Shown: positions 51,395-60,816 of the stretch, in pieces
Layout: each line of letters opens with the position of its first letter
Position numbering within the stretch: position 1 is the stretch's first letter
NCBI RefSeq assembly: GCF_019597925.1
Contig: NZ_CP080442.1
Coordinates: 2,522,001 to 2,586,000 of the forward strand
Source: [Clostridium] scindens
GTDB taxonomy: Bacteria; Bacillota; Clostridia; Lachnospirales; Lachnospiraceae
DNA: 64,000 bases
Direction: 5' to 3'
Notes under the pieces: generated by a model
The model's database searches: none
What the model saw: only the letters and a program-made list of their open reading frames with translations
Told to the model about the DNA's origin: nothing
Position numbers and translations under genes: made by a program

Positions 51395-52441
51395 TTATAT
51401 TTCCAGCCGCTTCTTTAATTCTTCAATCTGCTTTCTCAATTCTGTATTTTCTGACTTGCTTTCTTCCAGTTCCCGGCCTTTTTCCTCCAGTTCTTTGGCC
51501 TTTCCTTCCAGTTCCTTGGCCTTTCCTTCCAGTTCTTTGGTCTTTCCTTCCAGTTCCTCCTGCATCTCATCAATCATATACTGTACTGTATTGCGATCCA
51601 GTTCGCGCAATTCCTTGGAAAACATATTCATCACCTTCTCCGTATTCCTGCACATCTCATATACCTCTTCATACATAGAGCGAAAATAGGGATATTTCTC
51701 TACCAGATCTACAATCACTTCTGGATCATCTATGCTAAAAAAGGCCAGCCATGCATCCAACTTGTTTCTGATACCTTTATTGTGCTGGTTTTTACGAAAG
51801 ATGTCAAGTGCCACAAAAACGAATTCTTGGAGTAGTTCTAATTCTATTCCCGTATCAGACATCTGTTTGCTCCTGTGGATATATATATCTGAAAAACTAT
51901 GGAATTCTCTCGTACTCTTCTCAAATAGAATAACCGTATAGACTTTCTTTATATCTCTATAACTAAAAGATTTTTTCTTTTCACTCTTTACTCTTTTGTA
52001 CTGCCTTAACAATAAATCGGCCGAATAGCAGGCACTGCGCTGGCCTGGAAACAGATAGCCGACTTTTTGCACCTCTACATTTGCAATACTTCCGTCCTCT
52101 AACTCTATTACAATATCCATGATCAGAAGTGAGCCTTCTGATGCAATCCTCCCTGATTCATTCGGAAGCATCTTTAATATCTTCACCTTATGTCCAATTA
52201 GCAGAGACAGGAACTCCTCCAGCCTTTCTGGCGCTGTATCCGGATTCATAATTTCTTTAAAAAATGAATCATAGAGTAATTTTACTCCCCGGACTCCCGT
52301 GCATATATCCAGAAATTCCCTCTGCTCCTTTTCTGTCCAGTTTTCAAAGATTATACGCAATTCCTTACTGCTTTGAATATCATACAGCACTTCCTGTGCA
52401 GTACGAATAGCAGGAAAATATTTTTGCATACTTTCAGCCAT
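51395..52441 (-). CDS. Rpn family recombination-promoting nuclease / PD-(D/E)XK transposase-like protein
   Basis: 348 residues, starting eight bases behind GGAGG. The N-terminal two thirds match the PD-(D/E)XK family transposase group: YDSFFKEIMNPDTAPERLEE, LLIMDIVIELEDGSIANVEV (the D...ExQ catalytic pattern), and GQRSACYSADLLLRQYKR. The C-terminus is a heptad coiled coil built on ELEGKAK repeats. The gene is more AT-rich than its neighbours, stands alone between converging and unrelated genes, and belongs to a family present in many copies in gut Firmicutes, so horizontal transfer or intragenomic spread is likely. Confidence 0.85.
   Translation of the reverse strand: MAESMQKYFPAIRTAQEVLYDIQSSKELRIIFENWTEKEQREFLDICTGVRGVKLLYDSFFKEIMNPDTAPERLEEFLSLLIGHKVKILKMLPNESGRIASEGSLLIMDIVIELEDGSIANVEVQKVGYLFPGQRSACYSADLLLRQYKRVKSEKKKSFSYRDIKKVYTVILFEKSTREFHSFSDIYIHRSKQMSDTGIELELLQEFVFVALDIFRKNQHNKGIRNKLDAWLAFFSIDDPEVIVDLVEKYPYFRSMYEEVYEMCRNTEKVMNMFSKELRELDRNTVQYMIDEMQEELEGKTKELEGKAKELEGKAKELEEKGRELEESKSENTELRKQIEELKKRLEI
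51464..51558 (-). repeat. 21-base tandem repeat within the Rpn gene
   Basis: CCAGTTC recurs at 51466, 51487, 51508, 51529 and 51550, exactly 21 bases apart, within units encoding the heptad KELEGKA or variants. The repeat keeps the reading frame and extends the C-terminal coiled coil. Confidence 0.9.
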
Positions 52442-52503
52442 ACAGATTGCCTCCTTTTCCTTCCTAAAACTTTGTTTTACTTAATTTCACGATTGGGTAA
52501 TTG

Positions 52504-52556
52504 CTTCGATTTCGAAGTTTGAGAATGAAAGATATCTGGCGGCAAGAATGCCGCCA
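52504..52556. repeat. Two inverted repeats between the Rpn and SulP genes
   Basis: CTTCGA-TT-TCGAAG (52504-52517) and TGGCGGCA-AGAA-TGCCGCCA (52537-52556). The second is 36 bases behind the SulP stop codon and may serve as its terminator, although no proper T run follows; the first lies about 60 bases upstream of the Rpn start codon and could be an operator. Confidence 0.6.
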
Positions 52557-52591
52557 TTTGATATGATTAGATTAACACAAATATTTTCAGA

Positions 52592-54742
52592 CTACAAGTC
52601 CATTTTTTTCTCCCACTCATGCAACCTTTTTGCTGCCTCCGGGTTCTGCTTTTCCAGACGGCGCTCCAGCCTGGCCCTGCTGGCCTTGAGTTTTTCGAGT
52701 ACATCCGGATTCTCTCTTCTAAGCTGCTCCATAATCCGCCGTCTTCTCTTCTCGATCAATTCCAGCACCACCGTCCGGTTATCTTCTTCCGTCATATTAT
52801 CCGGCAATTCATCCATATGAAGTTCCATACGCCTGAGGATTTCATCTTCATCTATGGCTCCCAGGCTATGCCAGGTCTCCAGGCGCTTCTCCAATCCTTC
52901 TTCCGCTAATTCTTCCAGATCCGGCAGCTGGTGGATGCCTTGCAGGACATGATGCACCCGCTTTTCAATCTGGGCCACCGTATCGTCTCCGAATGCCCAG
53001 GCGAATTCCTCCAACGTATTCTCAGCCTCCGCAGGAATGCTTAAAATGAGCCTTCGTTCCTTCTCATCAAGCCCTTCCAAGGGATAAGGCTCCACAATTC
53101 CCGCATCATGAAGAGCCGCCGTGATCGTCCTTCTCACCCGTCCTTCTTCAATCAGATGACCGATGCCAAGTCCCCGCATCTGGGCATTCACCGTATCCCT
53201 GTGCTCTGTCATATAGAAACGGATTTTCCGTTTTCTAAGGCTTTCCGCCAGCATTTCCAGACGGTCTGCCGCTGTAATGTCTATGTTGGTAACGCCACCG
53301 GCGTCCACGATTACTACTTTTGTATCCTCCCGGATACTGTTTTCAATATCTTCCTGGAACATCTTGATATTTGCAAAGAACAGGCTTTCGCTGAACTGAT
53401 AGATTACTACATGTTCAATCTCATAGGCATACCGGTTCTTGCCCATATCATAGAATCCATCCCTCCCCGGAATCACCCCCAGAAAGGCTCTGGGAGGGTT
53501 GGTAGCTTTCAGGATCACGGCCACAAAGGAGAGCAGGATTCCGATAATGACGCCATAGATGGTTCCAAGCATCAGTACGCTTAAGAAGGCTGCAACGAAG
53601 ATATAGAATTCATTCCGGCTTACCCTGTACAGTCGTTTGGCCAGATCAAATTCTACTACCTTCATCAGCGCTGATATCACAATCGCCGTCAATACAGGTA
53701 CCGGAAGATAGCCGATAAACCCTGTGCCAAATAGAAGAAGCGCTGCCATGGATAATCCTGCGACGATTGACACGGCCTGGGTCCTGCCTCCATACTGATC
53801 ATTCATGGAAGTCCTTGAGATGCTTCCGTTCACCGGACAGCAGCCGACCAGGGAAGCCGCGATATTTCCGGCGGCACAGGCCAAAATCTCCTGATTGTCA
53901 TCAATCTTGTAGCCATTTCGAAAGGCAAAGTTATTCTCTGACAGCAGCGTTTCTGCCATCACCACCACTGCCACCATAAGGCCCCGTCCTGCCACCTGGC
54001 TTAAATCAACGTCTCCAAAAGCCGGAAGCACCAGTCCTGGCATGCCCGGCTCTACTTCGGACAGCAGCCTTACCCCGTGCTGATCCACATGTCCTACGCA
54101 GGTAAGCAGCACGCCTGCTGCCATAATGACCACCGCCATAGGAAACTTCGGCATGAATCTTCTGGCTGCCACGATGATCGTAAGCGATACGCCTCCAAGC
54201 GCAACGGACAGCAGATTCACATGTCTAAGCGCTTCCAGTATATCTTCAAGCAGTTCCAGAAGTTCTCCCGAGCCAGAGCCGCTTCCCAGAACCTTCGGAA
54301 TCTGCATCAGGATGATGGTAACCGCGATTCCGCTGATAAATCCGCCCATAACCGGCGTAGAGATGAAGTCCACCATACGTCCTGCCCTCAGAAAATAGAA
54401 CAAAAGCAGCCATAGTCCGGCAAAAAGAGCCATCATAGGCACGTATTGCATGGCTTCCTGCGATCCCGCCGGAATCCCGAGCGTAGCCATCGCAGCCCCC
54501 ACGATAGCGGCAGGCGCGGCATCCACCCCAAAGATAAACTGGGGAGACGTAGAGAACAGGGCAAATAGAATAATCGGAAATACCGATCCATATAAGCCAT
54601 AAATAGCCGGAATCCCTGATACTTCCGCATATCCCATGGAAATTGGGATCGAAACTGCTGCTATTATAATTCCTGTCAGGATATCCTTCGGAAGATCCTT
54701 AAGGTGATAGTTATGTAATGTATGGAATACTTTTACTTTCAT
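52592..54742 (-). CDS. SulP family anion permease with STAS domain and long C-terminal extension
   Basis: 716 residues from MKVKVFHTLHNYHLKDLPKD, nine bases behind AGGAGG; a start 15 codons earlier is not supported. The SulP core (about 15-410) has ISMGYAEVSGIPAIYGLYGS, GGFISGIAVTIILMQ and CCPVNGSISRTSMNDQYGGR. A STAS domain follows (about 430-545, VIYQFSESLFFANIKMFQED and VVIVDAGGVTNIDITAADRL). The last 160 residues are a charged helical tail not found in ordinary SulP proteins (usually 480-600 residues). Substrates in the family include sulfate, bicarbonate and dicarboxylates; the substrate here is unknown. Single gene. Confidence 0.88.
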   Translation of the reverse strand: MKVKVFHTLHNYHLKDLPKDILTGIIIAAVSIPISMGYAEVSGIPAIYGLYGSVFPIILFALFSTSPQFIFGVDAAPAAIVGAAMATLGIPAGSQEAMQYVPMMALFAGLWLLLFYFLRAGRMVDFISTPVMGGFISGIAVTIILMQIPKVLGSGSGSGELLELLEDILEALRHVNLLSVALGGVSLTIIVAARRFMPKFPMAVVIMAAGVLLTCVGHVDQHGVRLLSEVEPGMPGLVLPAFGDVDLSQVAGRGLMVAVVVMAETLLSENNFAFRNGYKIDDNQEILACAAGNIAASLVGCCPVNGSISRTSMNDQYGGRTQAVSIVAGLSMAALLLFGTGFIGYLPVPVLTAIVISALMKVVEFDLAKRLYRVSRNEFYIFVAAFLSVLMLGTIYGVIIGILLSFVAVILKATNPPRAFLGVIPGRDGFYDMGKNRYAYEIEHVVIYQFSESLFFANIKMFQEDIENSIREDTKVVIVDAGGVTNIDITAADRLEMLAESLRKRKIRFYMTEHRDTVNAQMRGLGIGHLIEEGRVRRTITAALHDAGIVEPYPLEGLDEKERRLILSIPAEAENTLEEFAWAFGDDTVAQIEKRVHHVLQGIHQLPDLEELAEEGLEKRLETWHSLGAIDEDEILRRMELHMDELPDNMTEEDNRTVVLELIEKRRRRIMEQLRRENPDVLEKLKASRARLERRLEKQNPEAAKRLHEWEKKMDL

Positions 54743-54879
54743 ATCGTCGTTCCTCCTGTACAGGCTATATTCTACCATATTTTTCAAAAAGATGGATAAG
54801 GAAACTGTATTCAGGAGGAAGACTTGACATCATGGCAGCGGCCTTCACTGCCAAAGCGGCCTTTCTCAGGCAAAAGGAA

Positions 54880-56061
54880 TCAACCCACGTACCGCAGCGC
54901 GTCTATCGGCTTCTTCTTAGCCGCCTTGTTCGCCGGATAGATTCCAAAGATAACCCCTATCCCTATGGAAAATACAATGGCAATCCATACAACGCCTACA
55001 GATAAGGCATAATTGGCGTCCTCTCCGCCCACACCGGAGATGATCCGCAGCGTTCCCCAGGAAAAGAATATCCCTATGGCGCATCCAATCAGGCTGATTA
55101 GCAACGCCTCAATCAGGAACTGAAGCATGATTGTCCCTCTCCCTGCGCCAATTGCCTTACGGATCCCGATCTCCCGGGTACGCTCCGTCACGGATACCAG
55201 CATGATATTCATAATGCCGATTCCGCCCACCAGCAGAGAGATCGCTGCAATGCCCCCAAGAAGCAGGGCCAGCGTATTGGTAACGTTCTCCATCGCCTCC
55301 ATAATGGTGGACTGGTTCCTGATTGTAAATGCATCCTCATCCTGTCCAAAACGCTCCAACATCATACGTTCAAGCACCGTCTGCGCATCCTCCAGAGAAT
55401 CCTGGCTTGTGGCGGAGACGCAGAATGTAGACACCTCCGGGGAAACGCTGTCTGTAAGACGGATCAGCGACGTATAGGGAATATACGCCTCATAATTTTC
55501 CGTGGTAGATGAATCACTCTCATCTGCTGCCAGAACTCCGACGATCAAGTATTCCACTCCATCCAGTTTTATGCTTTCTCCTACCACATCCATTCTTCCC
55601 ATCACTTCTTTGGCAAGTCCCGCATTTATGACCGCCACATTCGTATGGTTCTGTACATCCGTGCCTTTTAGGAAACGGCCCTGGGCCAGTTCCAGATTCT
55701 GTATATTTTGGTATGCTCCCGTGGTTCCGTATACTGTGGCGTCTTCCTCAGAATAGGTACTGGACGCGGTCGTGTTTGCCTGGGACACAGGAGCCGCTTC
55801 CTCTATCTCATCCTCCTCGGTAAGCGCGGATATGTCCGACAGTTTTAAAGGATTTCCCTTATCATCCTGTATGTTCACCGTCAAAAGATTGCTCCCCATG
55901 CTGGAAATCTGGTCTGTCACAGAATCCGTGGTGCCGCTTGCCAGAGATACCAGAACGACAAGCGACATTACGCCTATGATAATGCCCAGCATGGTCAGAA
56001 AAGAGCGCATTTTATTGGATGCGATTGACTTCCACGCCATCTTTACTGCCTGAAGAATCAT
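54880..56061 (-). CDS. MacB-like ABC transporter permease
   Basis: 393 residues. One N-terminal membrane helix (AWKSIASNKMRSFLTMLGII), a large external MacB-PCD domain (about 45-265, SMGSNLLTVNIQDDKGNPLK), then three membrane helices with GGIGIMNIMLVSVTERTREI, the FtsX domain signature. This is the permease of a tripartite-like efflux or signalling system. The start overlaps the stop codon of the ATPase gene by four bases (ATGA). Confidence 0.92.
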   Translation of the reverse strand: MILQAVKMAWKSIASNKMRSFLTMLGIIIGVMSLVVLVSLASGTTDSVTDQISSMGSNLLTVNIQDDKGNPLKLSDISALTEEDEIEEAAPVSQANTTASSTYSEEDATVYGTTGAYQNIQNLELAQGRFLKGTDVQNHTNVAVINAGLAKEVMGRMDVVGESIKLDGVEYLIVGVLAADESDSSTTENYEAYIPYTSLIRLTDSVSPEVSTFCVSATSQDSLEDAQTVLERMMLERFGQDEDAFTIRNQSTIMEAMENVTNTLALLLGGIAAISLLVGGIGIMNIMLVSVTERTREIGIRKAIGAGRGTIMLQFLIEALLISLIGCAIGIFFSWGTLRIISGVGGEDANYALSVGVVWIAIVFSIGIGVIFGIYPANKAAKKKPIDALRYVG

Positions 56062-56735
56062 AATTTCTCCTCCTTCACCTGTCCGTCCAGAATGTGGATG
56101 CTGCGGCTGGCCTGGCCTGCCACAGCCGAATCATGCGTAATCAGCACGATGGTGCTGCCTGCATCATGCAGTTCATGGAATAGTCCCATAATCTCCGCCC
56201 CTGTGCTGGAATCCAGATTGCCGGTGGGCTCATCCGCCAGAAATATAGATGGCCTGGCCGCGATTGCCCTGGCGATCGCCACTCTCTGCTGCTGCCCACC
56301 GGATAGCTGGTTGGGCTTATGAAACCCTCTCCCTTTAAGCCGAACTTTTTCCAGTGCCTCTTCTGCCCGTTCTTTCCTTACGCTTTTAGGCAGTTTCTGA
56401 TAGATTAAAGGGAGTTCTATATTTTCCTGTGCCGTCATATTCCCAATCAGGTTAAAACTCTGGAAGATAAAGCCGATCTTATGATTCCGGATTCTCGCAA
56501 GTTCCGTCTCCGTATACTCTTCAATCGCCTGACCATCCAGCAGATACTGGCCTTCGTCCGCCATATCCAGGCAGCCGATAATGTTCATCATCGTAGACTT
56601 TCCGCTGCCTGACGGGCCTATAATGCTGATAAATTCCCCATCTTCGATCTGCATGCTGGCATGATAAAGCGCCTTTACTTCTACTCCCCCTACATGGTAA
56701 ATCTTCGAAACATCATTGAATCTGATCATCCTCAT
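56058..56735 (-). CDS. MacB-like ABC transporter ATP-binding protein
   Basis: 225 residues. Walker A GPSGSGKSTMMNIIGCLD, Q loop IFQSFNLIGNMTAQENIELP, signature LSGGQQQRVAIARAIAARPS, Walker B IFLADEPTGNLDSSTG and H loop IVLITHDSAVAGQA. This is the LolD/MacB subfamily. It lies between the adaptor gene (8 bases upstream) and the permease gene (4-base overlap), so the three form one operon. Confidence 0.95.
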   Translation of the reverse strand: MRMIRFNDVSKIYHVGGVEVKALYHASMQIEDGEFISIIGPSGSGKSTMMNIIGCLDMADEGQYLLDGQAIEEYTETELARIRNHKIGFIFQSFNLIGNMTAQENIELPLIYQKLPKSVRKERAEEALEKVRLKGRGFHKPNQLSGGQQQRVAIARAIAARPSIFLADEPTGNLDSSTGAEIMGLFHELHDAGSTIVLITHDSAVAGQASRSIHILDGQVKEEKL

Positions 56736-56743
56736 GCCCTCCG

Positions 56744-58657
56744 CTACTGTGACTGTCTTCCCTGGCTTCCTTGTCCGCTGCCGCCTGGAGCGTTTCCATT
56801 CGGCATCTGCATGCCATCTGGCATCTCTCCTCCAAATCCTTCTCCATCTGGCATGGCCTTCTCCTGTCCTCCCGCCATGTCGAATCCTTCGCTGCTATCC
56901 GTGCTCTTCGCTTTCAGGTAATAGACGGTGTCTCCTTCCTCCAGACCGCTGATAATCTCTACCTGGCTTCCGTCCGATAATCCAGTCTCCACTTCCACCT
57001 TGTCGGTCAGATTTCCATCGGAATCCTGCCCAGTATATACGAAGGCGCTGTCGCCCTTTTCCTGGAGCGCATTGACAGGGATCAGCACAGCGTCTTCCGA
57101 TTCATCAATATGAATGGTTGCAGATGCGCTCATACCCAGCTTCATATCTTCTGTCTTCTTAAGGGTAATCTTCACCGGATATTTTGCGCTGCTGCTGCCA
57201 GAAGATGCCGTTCCCGCCACATAGGTAATCGTCCCTTCAAACGTCTCCCCCTCAAGGGCGTCCAGAGTGACGGCAGCCGTCTGACCTTCAGCCACGGATA
57301 GAATATCCAGTTCATCTACATTGATGGAAACCGTCACCTCTTCATTGGAAGCAATGGTAAACGCAGCCGCTTCATAGACGCTGTACGAAATCTCAGATGA
57401 GGCGCTGCCGCCGTCGCCAGAGGATCCGCCAGATGAGGCGCTGCCGGTTCCGGATGCGGATGCTCCCGACGACCCGGATGCCAGATTCCCGCCGGAATCT
57501 CCTGATACGGATCCCTGGGCCGTATTTCCTGACTGTCCATTTGTCTGGCTGTTTCCGCTATCTACGCTTGCCCCTGTCTTTGCAAACTTCGCTTTCACCT
57601 GCAGGAAGCTCTCGCCCGCATCGCTTGTAATCACCTCGCTTGTAACATCCGCTCCCTTTACTTCTGGCAGAATGCTGGAGGAAAACGCATATCCTTCCTT
57701 GGCAGTCAGCTTGATGGTTGCCGTATATACCGTATTCTCCTGAAACGTGTCCGTCGTGCAGTTCCAGGAGATCGTCCCCTTATATCGGTCTGTATCTTCA
57801 ATCTTTGTCTGCGGCTTGCTTCCTGCTTTTGGCGCTTCCACGTCAATACTGCACTCGGATATGGCAGCCCCGGATGCCGCCATCGCGCTTTCTTCTCCTA
57901 CATCTGCAGACAGTAGGAGGATTCCTGTAGCGCTTTTTTTGCCGGACATCTGGCTTGCGCCGGAGGAATTGCCTGAGGTAGCGGCATCAGAGCCGGAAGA
58001 ACCGCCGGTAGCGTTTCCAGAATCGCTGCTTCCGGATGAAGATGCGCTGCTCTGCGTAATCTCCGTGTCAGCTGATACGTTCACGCCGTCAACCGTACCG
58101 GCACAATCAGCCGTAATCGCCTGGGTCTCCAGCAATGTCTCCAGCGCGGCTTCTACCTCATTCAACTCTGTCCATTGGCCGTTTAGCACCTTTGCCTCCA
58201 GGTATTCCGTGGAATCAGGATCCTGCGCGTCATCCGACAGGCTCTCCATCTGCTCCTGTACCTCTTCCATGCTTTCTTTCACTTCCAGCAGCTGACTGGC
58301 AATAGACGCCTCATCCAGCGTGGCAAGAATCTGCCCTGCCTCTACCATGTCGCCGCTTTCCACCAGCACCTCCTTTACCTTGATTCCGGCAGGAACTACC
58401 ACATCCGTGGAGGCCCCGCCTGCCAGCGTTCCTGTTCCTACCACCGTAGTGCTGATGCTCCCCTTCGCGGCCTCTGCCGACTGTACCGTTATCTCCGCCT
58501 CCTTTGCACTGCCTCCTCTTGCCCGCGCGATCAATCCCACGATCAACGCTGCCACCAGCACGGTGGCAATCACAACGGCAGCCCAGAATGATCTCTTTTT
58601 TCGTAGCAAACGAACCGTATTCTGGATGCCTCTTTTTGCTGATCCTTGATTTTCCAT
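56744..58657 (-). CDS. MacA/HlyD-type efflux adaptor with serine/glycine-rich insertions
   Basis: 637 residues from MENQGSAKRGIQNTVRLLRK, five bases behind AGGAGG; a TTG seven codons earlier is rejected. One membrane helix (about 25-45), then lipoyl-like and helical segments (GIKVKEVLVESGDMVEAGQI; LLEVKESMEEVQEQMESL) and beta-barrel segments (GQTAAVTLDALEGETFEGTI). Two low-complexity Ser/Gly/Ala/Asn-rich stretches at about 202-245 and 362-423 flank an unusual beta-rich module (265-360, YKGTISWNCTTDTFQENTVY). The tail (595-637) is Gly/Met/Pro-rich. MacA adaptors are usually 370-450 residues, so this one is greatly expanded. First gene of the efflux operon. Confidence 0.88.
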   Translation of the reverse strand: MENQGSAKRGIQNTVRLLRKKRSFWAAVVIATVLVAALIVGLIARARGGSAKEAEITVQSAEAAKGSISTTVVGTGTLAGGASTDVVVPAGIKVKEVLVESGDMVEAGQILATLDEASIASQLLEVKESMEEVQEQMESLSDDAQDPDSTEYLEAKVLNGQWTELNEVEAALETLLETQAITADCAGTVDGVNVSADTEITQSSASSSGSSDSGNATGGSSGSDAATSGNSSGASQMSGKKSATGILLLSADVGEESAMAASGAAISECSIDVEAPKAGSKPQTKIEDTDRYKGTISWNCTTDTFQENTVYTATIKLTAKEGYAFSSSILPEVKGADVTSEVITSDAGESFLQVKAKFAKTGASVDSGNSQTNGQSGNTAQGSVSGDSGGNLASGSSGASASGTGSASSGGSSGDGGSASSEISYSVYEAAAFTIASNEEVTVSINVDELDILSVAEGQTAAVTLDALEGETFEGTITYVAGTASSGSSSAKYPVKITLKKTEDMKLGMSASATIHIDESEDAVLIPVNALQEKGDSAFVYTGQDSDGNLTDKVEVETGLSDGSQVEIISGLEEGDTVYYLKAKSTDSSEGFDMAGGQEKAMPDGEGFGGEMPDGMQMPNGNAPGGSGQGSQGRQSQ

Positions 58658-58729
58658 GATTTCCTCCTGTTTCCGCAATTTTCCTGTTACTGACTCCGTT
58701 TATTCTATAGGAAAATTAAGAGGATTCTG

Positions 58730-58754
58730 TGTGAGAACTGTGAAAGATATGTGA
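58730..58754 (-). promoter_or_regulatory. Three TGTGA direct repeats upstream of the efflux operon
   Basis: TGTGA occurs at 58730-58734, 58739-58743 and 58750-58754 (read on the plus strand), 9 and 11 bases apart, in the 100-base region upstream of the adaptor gene. This spacing resembles tandem response-regulator sites; no regulator gene is adjacent, so the assignment is tentative. Confidence 0.35.
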
Positions 58755-58794
58755 AAATAAAAGATGAGGAATAATCCGTTCTATTCCTCATCTT
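58755..58794 (-). terminator. Terminator of the FUSC gene
   Basis: AAGATGAGGAATA and TATTCCTCATCTT form a perfect 13-bp stem with an 8-base loop; on the minus strand TTATTTT follows. The FUSC stop codon lies inside the hairpin's 5' arm. Confidence 0.88.
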
Positions 58795-60769
58795 CCTGCC
58801 CCTGAATATTCTGATTAAGCAAGGCCACTATGTTATTCGTCGTTTCCAGGCAGTTCAGCGCCAAGTTATTAAAATACAGAGCATCATCCATGGATCCATA
58901 GGTCTTTTCTTCCATTCCCGTCATGATAGAACTGCTCAATTCCTTCTTCGTATAACTTTTCCGAATCTTCTTAAATGCCCGCTCAATGTTTCTTAAAATC
59001 TCATTCAGGATAATATTGCCCTCCAAAGGCGCCTTATTCTCCCGAATATATGAATCAATCTGCTCAATCTCCGTCACCAGGCGGCGGTTCAGAGGAAGGA
59101 ACTGTTGGTAGAATTCCTGTTCCTCCTTATTCATATTCCGTTTTATATAGTTTTCTATATCCTCTGATGCCAGATTAAACTGCACCATCAGTTCCCGCAG
59201 CATATTCCGATCGCTCTGGCAGGCCATGCTTTTTCTTACTTCCCGCACCATTGCCTCATCGATATCCAGCAGCGCATTCACGCTTTTCAGGAATTCTTCC
59301 TTGGCCGTATTGGGCAGAATGAACCGGTTGGCCAGCAGTACGGTAGCCACGGCCGCAAGCACATATACCAGCCGAAGTTCGATGGCCTCCCCCTGCGGAA
59401 GGCTCAAAGTCGTAAGCGACAGCCCATAGCAGGTGCTGTACATGCTCATCGTCCATGACGTAGCCGGCGCCGCATACATCAGGCAGGTCATAATCAGCAG
59501 AATCACAATATGGGCATTCAGGGACTTGAATATCCCTGTCAGGAAAAACGTGACAAATAATCCCCCGACCGTTCCAATCACCCTGTTATTGATCTTCATG
59601 ACGCTCTCTTCCGAATACGGCATCAGCATCAAAAACGCGCTCATTGGGTACCAATAGCTGTGTTCCAGATTGGTTGCCCTGCAGAAAGAAAAGGTAATGC
59701 ATAGGACAATTGAAAGTCTTAGAGCAAAGCGGATATGAAACTGGCTCAGATGAAACTGGCCTTTAGCCCCTTTGATCTTATGGGTGATGTCTGGAATCTT
59801 CCACTCCTTTTCCGATCTGTTCTTGCTGACCTCGGTCATCTTCAAAAGGGCAAAAGACAGCAGTCTCAGGATCTTCATCATCCCTTCATTCACTCTTTCG
59901 CTGTCCAGGCTTTCTTCTGCCAGGATTTTCTGTACCTTGCGGGCCAAAGCGCTGTTATCAGACTGATTGATTTCCTTTTCTATCTCATAGAATACGCCGC
60001 TTAGTTTACGGAAATATGACTGATTTTGTTCGCTCCCAAGGCTGGCATCATCCAGGACATTTTCCACAAAATAACGGAAACGCTGGAAGACCAGCATAAA
60101 ATAATAATTGATTCTTCCATATCCGGTAGCCAGATAATTATAATTCCTGCTGGAATATATCACCTGGTTCATGTGGTACATCATCTTGACGAGTTCGTAA
60201 GTATCTGCCGGATCTTTTTGGCCATCCGCCAGTTTTTCCAATTGTATTGCGAGATTATTGATTCCTTTTCTTACCGTCCCGTAATTCCTTCGTTTCTTGA
60301 TCACCTTGGAATAAAAGAAAAGCGCCAGCGTTACAAAGGAATAGCCATACAGCAGTGCCAGAAGCCTGGCCGGAATCTGTCCCCTGGCAATGGGGACCAT
60401 CTGCAGAAGCACAAACTCCATGCCATATACAAAGTAAGCCTTAGGGTTAAACTTATCTGTCAGCAGAAAGACCAGAAGAAATGGGACGACAAGATTCAAA
60501 ATAATACAGAAAACCAGATTGAGCGTCGCAAGATATGCCACGATAAATAAGACAAGCTGAATTAGATAGCACCGGAGCAGTTCCCATATATCGAACCCCT
60601 TGCTGCTTCTGATCCGGAATAATAGCGTAAGGAATGATACCAGGATAATCTGGGTTATGCCAAATATCCGGTAGATTGTCAGGAATAAAAAGATGGATAC
60701 GAAAATGGTCGGAAACGCATCCGCCCATTTTCTTCCCATCAGCAGCAGCTCTTTCTTTAACTTGCTCAA
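58781..60769 (-). CDS. FUSC family membrane protein (aromatic acid exporter-like)
   Basis: 662 residues. The start is a TTG seven bases behind GGAGGG (MSKLKKELLLMGRKWADAF); an internal ATG ten codons on is the alternative. Two clusters of membrane helices (about 15-160 and 340-480) flank and precede long cytoplasmic helical domains, the duplicated FUSC/ArAE layout. Visible pieces are SYWYPMSAFLMLMPYSEESV and RVIGTVGGLFVTFFLTGIF. Relatives include YccS and the AaeB exporter of aromatic acids. The substrate is unknown. It has its own terminator and lies between glmS and the efflux operon. Confidence 0.85.
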   Translation of the reverse strand: MSKLKKELLLMGRKWADAFPTIFVSIFLFLTIYRIFGITQIILVSFLTLLFRIRSSKGFDIWELLRCYLIQLVLFIVAYLATLNLVFCIILNLVVPFLLVFLLTDKFNPKAYFVYGMEFVLLQMVPIARGQIPARLLALLYGYSFVTLALFFYSKVIKKRRNYGTVRKGINNLAIQLEKLADGQKDPADTYELVKMMYHMNQVIYSSRNYNYLATGYGRINYYFMLVFQRFRYFVENVLDDASLGSEQNQSYFRKLSGVFYEIEKEINQSDNSALARKVQKILAEESLDSERVNEGMMKILRLLSFALLKMTEVSKNRSEKEWKIPDITHKIKGAKGQFHLSQFHIRFALRLSIVLCITFSFCRATNLEHSYWYPMSAFLMLMPYSEESVMKINNRVIGTVGGLFVTFFLTGIFKSLNAHIVILLIMTCLMYAAPATSWTMSMYSTCYGLSLTTLSLPQGEAIELRLVYVLAAVATVLLANRFILPNTAKEEFLKSVNALLDIDEAMVREVRKSMACQSDRNMLRELMVQFNLASEDIENYIKRNMNKEEQEFYQQFLPLNRRLVTEIEQIDSYIRENKAPLEGNIILNEILRNIERAFKKIRKSYTKKELSSSIMTGMEEKTYGSMDDALYFNNLALNCLETTNNIVALLNQNIQGQEDEE

Positions 60770-60816
60770 CAGCCATCCCTCCAGTTCTTTCTATGTCGGC
60801 CGTTATAGAATTTTTA

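Noticed and set aside
51464..51558. CRISPR-like tandem repeat
   Set aside because: The 21-base units are contiguous, in frame and encode a coiled coil; there are no spacers and no cas genes.
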